A stretch of DNA of 64,000 bases. Source: Aquibaculum arenosum. GTDB taxonomy: Bacteria > Pseudomonadota > Alphaproteobacteria > Kiloniellales > DSM-21159. The stretch spans positions 1 to 64,000 of the forward strand of contig NZ_JARHUD010000001.1 in NCBI RefSeq assembly GCF_029222965.1. Reading direction: 5' to 3'. Below the pieces are notes generated by a model, which had not been told where the DNA came from, ran no database searches, and worked only from the letters and a program-made list of their open reading frames with translations. The translations under genes and the position numbers were made by a program. The first letter of the stretch is position 1; every line of letters starts with the position of its first letter. Below, piece after piece: positions 63,734-64,000 of the stretch.

Positions 63734-64000
63734 AGTTGATCACACTCACCAGACCCGTAACGCTGCCGATCATCTCGATCGGTTTGTTGCCCAAAGCCAG
63801 ATTGGGCGACCGCATCCATGACCGCATCGCCTCGTCGTCGTTCAGAATGGCGTTCAGGCTTCTGAACAAGCGCAGCAACAGGACCGCCAACTCATAGGGC
63901 TTGGTCCCCTTCGAGAGCCTATAGCTATCGGCCCGCAGGCGCGAAGCCGTGGCATCGGAAACCCCAATGACCCGGGCTAAGAGGGCATTAGAGAGTCCAA
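63705..64000 (-). CDS. Partial antitoxin, Xre/MbcA/ParS type (runs off the right edge)
   Basis: Ninety-seven residues can be read before the window ends; the start is outside. It shows a helix-turn-helix part (LSNALLARVIGVSDATASRLR) followed by a ParS/MbcA-type (DUF2384) C-terminal domain: FRSLNAIL, MRSWMRSPNLALGNKPIEMIGS and VSVINYVDS. This is the antitoxin that binds and neutralises a RES toxin and represses the operon. It precedes and overlaps the RES gene. Confidence 0.85.
   Translation of the reverse strand, partial: GLSNALLARVIGVSDATASRLRADSYRLSKGTKPYELAVLLLRLFRSLNAILNDDEAMRSWMRSPNLALGNKPIEMIGSVTGLVSVINYVDSRRAPL

Noticed and set aside
1-64000. CRISPR array or rRNA operon
   Set aside because: No regularly spaced identical repeats with unique spacers and no rRNA-like conserved sequence were seen; the tandem repeats present are too short and adjacent.

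Overview
The window is a GC-rich stretch of an alphaproteobacterial chromosome. The evidence is a complex I NDUFA12-type subunit next to mlaD and a DUF2155 gene, the ELM1/DUF1022 family, DUF4169, an RHH_4-type ribbon-helix-helix protein, and the tig-clpP-clpX-lon-hup order. A Rhodospirillales/Kiloniellales-type organism is plausible, but no rRNA or species-level marker is present, so the genus is left open. Genes are densely packed, mostly with ATG/GTG starts. No insertion sequence, CRISPR array or rRNA was found.

Layout. 0-4.3 kb: two exported proteins, one a 1227-residue metzincin-like protein with Ig-like modules. 4.3-12.7 kb (minus strand): two paralogous hybrid histidine kinases and a receiver-EAL protein that overlaps the second kinase by ATGA. 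12.9-24.7 kb: a surface-glycan region with a GT42 (CST-I)-like glycosyltransferase, two paralogous 2-oxoglutarate/Fe(II) oxygenases, a GT4 glycosyltransferase, three sulfotransferases, a capsule-type glycosyltransferase-like protein, an ELM1-family protein, an MsbA-like ABC exporter and a GT8-like transferase. 24.8-34.5 kb: YihY-like membrane protein, an SsuABC/TauABC-type importer, AsmA, small regulators and fumC. 34.8-42.1 kb: tRNA-Leu, the proteostasis block tig-clpP-clpX-lon, hup and tRNA-Val.

42.1-43.5 kb is a small, less GC-rich island of hypothetical genes bounded by degenerate copies of the tRNA-Val terminator. 43.5-51.3 kb is a catabolic operon (aldolase-family enzyme, Ldh-family oxidoreductase, TAXI-TRAP transporter, IlvD/Edd-type dehydratase) divergent from a FadR-type GntR regulator, with operator-like palindromes between them. 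51.3-56.7 kb: a ThDP enzyme, NDUFA12, mlaD, DUF2155, an aminotransferase and a methyltransferase. 56.8-62.8 kb: a complete Dpp/Opp-type ABC importer with fused ATPases plus an MBL-fold hydrolase. 62.9-64 kb: a CAU tRNA, then a RES-domain toxin with its Xre/ParS-type antitoxin, which runs off the right edge.

The most promising candidate for an undescribed system is the 12.9-24.7 kb region. It combines glycan synthesis, sulfation, apparent oxygenase modification and export in one locus, but contains no genes for making activated sialic acid.
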